A DNA stretch of 64,000 bases. Origin: Numida meleagris. Its lineage: Eukaryota; Chordata; Aves; Galliformes; Numididae. A model generated the notes under the pieces. That model was not told the DNA's origin and did not search any database. It saw only the letters and a program-made list of their open reading frames with translations. Positions 61,246 to 64,000 of this stretch are shown here, piece by piece. Position 1 is the stretch's first letter; each line of letters begins with the position of its first letter. Where the stretch lies: positions 21,775,030 to 21,839,029 of the forward strand of contig NC_034438.1 in assembly GCF_002078875.1 (NCBI RefSeq). Reading direction: 5' to 3'. The position numbers and the translations under genes were made by a program.

Positions 61246-62375
61246 ATGACAAATGAATACACTCTCTTTGTTCTTGTCAAACTAGCTGTAGTACTTAAAA
61301 TGGCTAGGGGATTAGATTATGTTGCAAACTAGAGATCCTGCTATAAAAATACTGTTTCTTTTGCACTAAAGGCAGGGAATGATGCATTAGGCAAAAGAAT
61401 TCAGAGGACTAGAGTTAACTTCATCAAAATACTGACTTGCTGAGATGTTGGTCATTTGCTATTTCAGATGAAGAGTCAGATCTGGGGTGAAGGATGGCAG
61501 TGCTCAGAGCAGATGAGACCATACCAGGAAGCTGATTTTGTTTTCTGAGGTGAGAGTATCAGCTGGAGTGTCCAAATAGAAGACCAGAAAGGGGTTGTGT
61601 GACAGTGTATGACAATGTTCTTGCATATTGAACAAATACATGTACACATAAGAAGAGGGAGAAATACTGAACACTTCTGTGCAGAGTAGCAGTTCTGTCC
61701 ATTTGGGAAGGGCTGCACTGTTCAGAACAACAAAAACCCTGGACAAAGTTGGAAGTACCAGGCAAGTGTGAAACAAAGCTGTTTTGCCACCTCACAACTT
61801 CCCCCACCTGAAAAAGTGTTAAGTGCTAGCAGAGTTGAGTTGTTACCATGTTTCTGTTCTATCTGTAGAACTGGAATTGCTTAATGTCTTAAGTCTAACA
61901 GCACAGGAAAGTTAAAATTATCTTCCAAATGATCAGTTACACCCACATGCTGTCTTTCTCTTAATGGTAAGTTATCTGGAGAAGGGTTTCTTGCAGAAAA
62001 TCATTTGAGAAGGCAACATTAGAGAAGCTGGAATAGTAAGCCTACCCGGAGGCTGCCTTCTTGTTTGCTGGAGCATGGCAACATGTGCTGAAGCACTGCT
62101 CAGACTCCTGGGCTGGTTAAGCTGATGGGAAGCAGATGGAAAGAAATGTGCAGAAATCAGATGCTCACCTCTGCTTTACACTATAGTCAGCATGGTTTCT
62201 CAGGAGGGAGAGGGATGTTTGCAAGGACTGTATGTTCTAAGAAACTAAGATCTCCATGGCTGGGCCTGGGGCTTTCCATGATTATCGGCTTTCCAGCTGA
62301 TTATTATGGCTGGAGCATTACACTGTCTCCCCTCAGCAGCTGTTCATAGAGAGCTAGTACCTGCACAGGAGTCTC
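61246..62375. other. Non-coding stretch, no gene recognised
   Basis: Open frames of 74 to 90 codons overlap on both strands without domains. No repeat was recognised. Confidence 0.5.
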
Positions 62376-62620
62376 AGCGACACACTCATTCTTCCTTTCT
62401 GCAAATACCTCCTAACAGCTGTGTCAGAGAGGCCCCGAGGCGAACTCGTGCTGTGGGGTCGGCACTGAACAGCTCGTTCTGGAGAGTGCTGGCTTCTTCC
62501 CCTGCGCAGCCGCTTGGCCCTGCCTGCAGCTCCGCGGGTAGGAGTTGGACTGGTGTGGTATTGTTCCTGTGCTTGGCACAGGCGTGCTGCATAATGTGAT
62601 AATCCCTGCGGGTCAAATCT
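62376..62620. promoter_or_regulatory. Local CpG-rich, GC-rich patch
   Basis: I count about twelve CpG in roughly 235 bp, while most of the window has about one per 100 bp or fewer. The core includes CCCCGAGGCGAACTCGTG, CTGCGCAGCCGC and CTCCGCGGGTAGG. It may be a small CpG island, a promoter or an unmethylated enhancer. Overlapping frames (62306-62599 plus, 62386-62700 minus) are not recognised as proteins. It is shorter than a classical CpG island. Confidence 0.3.
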
Positions 62621-63540
62621 GGACTGTCCTTGGCTAAAAAGCTGTACTTGGAGGTAAACTTCTGACCTCGTGTCTTTTTTTCCCTAAAAAAAAAACACAA
62701 ACATTTTGGAAAGAAGTGATTGCTATCCTTTCATAAGCTATTCCTCAATCCAAGGATCTGATTCTCCTGTGTGCTACTGTGGTTTTTAAAAGAAACAGTG
62801 AGCTCTTCACATGGCCAAGAAGCTCCAGCAAAAACAATCACGGAGGCACTGCACTGAGGCAACAGGATTCTTCTGAGAAAGATCTTTCCATAAGATCTGA
62901 AACTGTGAAGTCCTGCTCACACTTCAGCTCTGGCCATGAGAAACGGCATCGTGTCTTGCACATTAATTATCTGAGCAAACCACAGACACAGGGCACAGGG
63001 CAGTTATCAAACAATTATTATTATATTTTTTTAGAAAAAAAGTTTGTACTTGAGGTCTTGTTGATCTAGCAATTAATGATAATCAGCATTTCCAGAGAGA
63101 GTTTTTAAGCACTCCACTGTTCAGTGCTAGCACGCATAGGATAAGTATGCACCTACAAGTTGAGACATGCAGCACTTCATCCTTAACTTGTGGGCTCGGG
63201 CACCAGCACAGCGTGGTGAAGGAGTGTGTACAAACAAAGAACTTCAGCTAAGAAAGCTGTAGTCTAATAAATATAACTCTCTCCACAAACAATAAAAATT
63301 ACATTAAAAACGGGAAAAAAAGTACAATTAAGTTTATACAGCAATGCAACATTTTCAGGTTGTACATTTAGAGAGAGGAAAAATTGCAAAGAAAGTGAAA
63401 TCTGGGTATTACTCATTATTGTAATGTGCTATCCTAATACTTTCTTACATGTAAGAGTTAAGAGGACAGCAGATTTGGCTTATTGTCCACAGAATACTAT
63501 CCCTAAGTTTTTAAGCATCCTTCACTTTGCTTCTCATTTT
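62621..63540. other. Non-coding stretch, no gene recognised
   Basis: AT-rich sequence with A-runs near 62686 and 63315. Open frames up to 96 codons show no domain. Confidence 0.5.
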
Positions 63541-63720
63541 TCATGTTGTAATTATAATATGCCCAGTAATTGTAGCTGCAATTCCTTAAGGATTCAAGTG
63601 AGGTTACACAGACATCTACCAGCCTGATTTGCTGCAATCAAGTAATTGATCATTTGCAGACTATATCCTCATTTGCACCCAGTAATTGTGTTGAAAGTTA
63701 TTTGCAAATGCAGAAGTCTG
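63541..63720. promoter_or_regulatory. Homotypic TAATTG / ATTTGCA motif cluster (hypothetical enhancer)
   Basis: The 12-mer CCCAGTAATTGT occurs twice (63562-63573 and 63678-63689), with TAATTA and TAATTG cores elsewhere. TCATTTGCA occurs at 63650-63658 and 63669-63677, and the palindrome ATTTGCAAAT lies at 63700-63709. These resemble homeodomain and POU half-sites. The block is repeat-free and non-coding. Function is inferred from clustering. Confidence 0.3.
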
Positions 63721-64000
63721 TGATTTAAGGGTTGTGTCCTAAATGTGCTTTAAAAAATTGAATAACATGATTTAAGATCCATATGATTTCCATTTCAGAG
63801 AGGGTAATCCCTGCAGATGTTAAAGGTGGAAAACCACATTGAGGCAGCATGGGTTGACTTTCAATTTATTTCCTACTGAGGTTGAAACCCTGTGTGATGA
63901 AGACTGAGATAAGAGAGGGGAGTCTTCAGTGGCACTGGCCAGTGTACCCTCAACTTTCCTAGACAGCCCTGGTCCCTCTCCCCTCTTCCGTCCCTGGTTG

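Noticed and set aside
1..64000. tRNA, rRNA, CRISPR array, phage or bacterial operon
   Set aside because: No such features were seen; the CR1, mariner and LTR content marks vertebrate nuclear DNA.

Overview
The window is vertebrate nuclear DNA, most likely from a galliform bird such as chicken or a close relative. CR1 LINE fragments are the main interspersed repeat. Two copies of the mariner family known from the chicken genome (Galluhop / Mariner1_GG) are present, and one avian-type solo LTR sits inside a CR1. The DNA is AT-leaning and CpG-poor with a few GC-richer patches, and reading frames are short and broken. No bacterial or viral gene organisation, operon, tRNA, rRNA or CRISPR array was seen. 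These assignments rest on recalled family consensus features, not on a database search.

Layout. 1-3269: no recognised feature. 3270-3810: internally deleted mariner with both ends. 3811-8305: unannotated. 8306-8550: CR1 on the minus strand. 10541-10627: probable ancient MIR-type SINE. 11115-11202: CR1 tail, plus strand. 11826-11913: GGT microsatellite. 14800-16219: CR1 on the minus strand, split by a 559-bp LTR at 15008-15566 and followed by a run of 33 A. 16220-32045: mostly unique sequence with a CR1 scrap (20605), a SINE relic (22398), a palindrome (27794) and two conserved-element-like blocks (25870-26520, 28930-29230). 32046-32357: GC-richer block with splice-like edges. 35024-36780: old CR1, a second truncated mariner and a CR1 tail. 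42633: TG microsatellite. 43125: palindrome. 44160-44480: dense homeodomain-like motifs. 48998-51879: two CR1 copies in opposite orientations flanking a perfect 13-bp hairpin. 55946-56361: G-rich/C-rich inverted pair. 61063-61245: old CR1. 62376-62620: CpG-rich patch. 63541-63720: repeated TAATTG and ATTTGCA motifs.

No host protein-coding gene can be supported. The only recognisable coding sequences are decayed transposon genes: CR1 reverse transcriptase C-termini and mariner transposase ends. The window is best read as intergenic or long-intron DNA. The regulatory-looking blocks are hypotheses based on motif density. I found no undescribed multi-gene system; the more interesting items are the nested LTR/CR1, the two differently damaged mariners, the perfect hairpin, and the candidate enhancer clusters.
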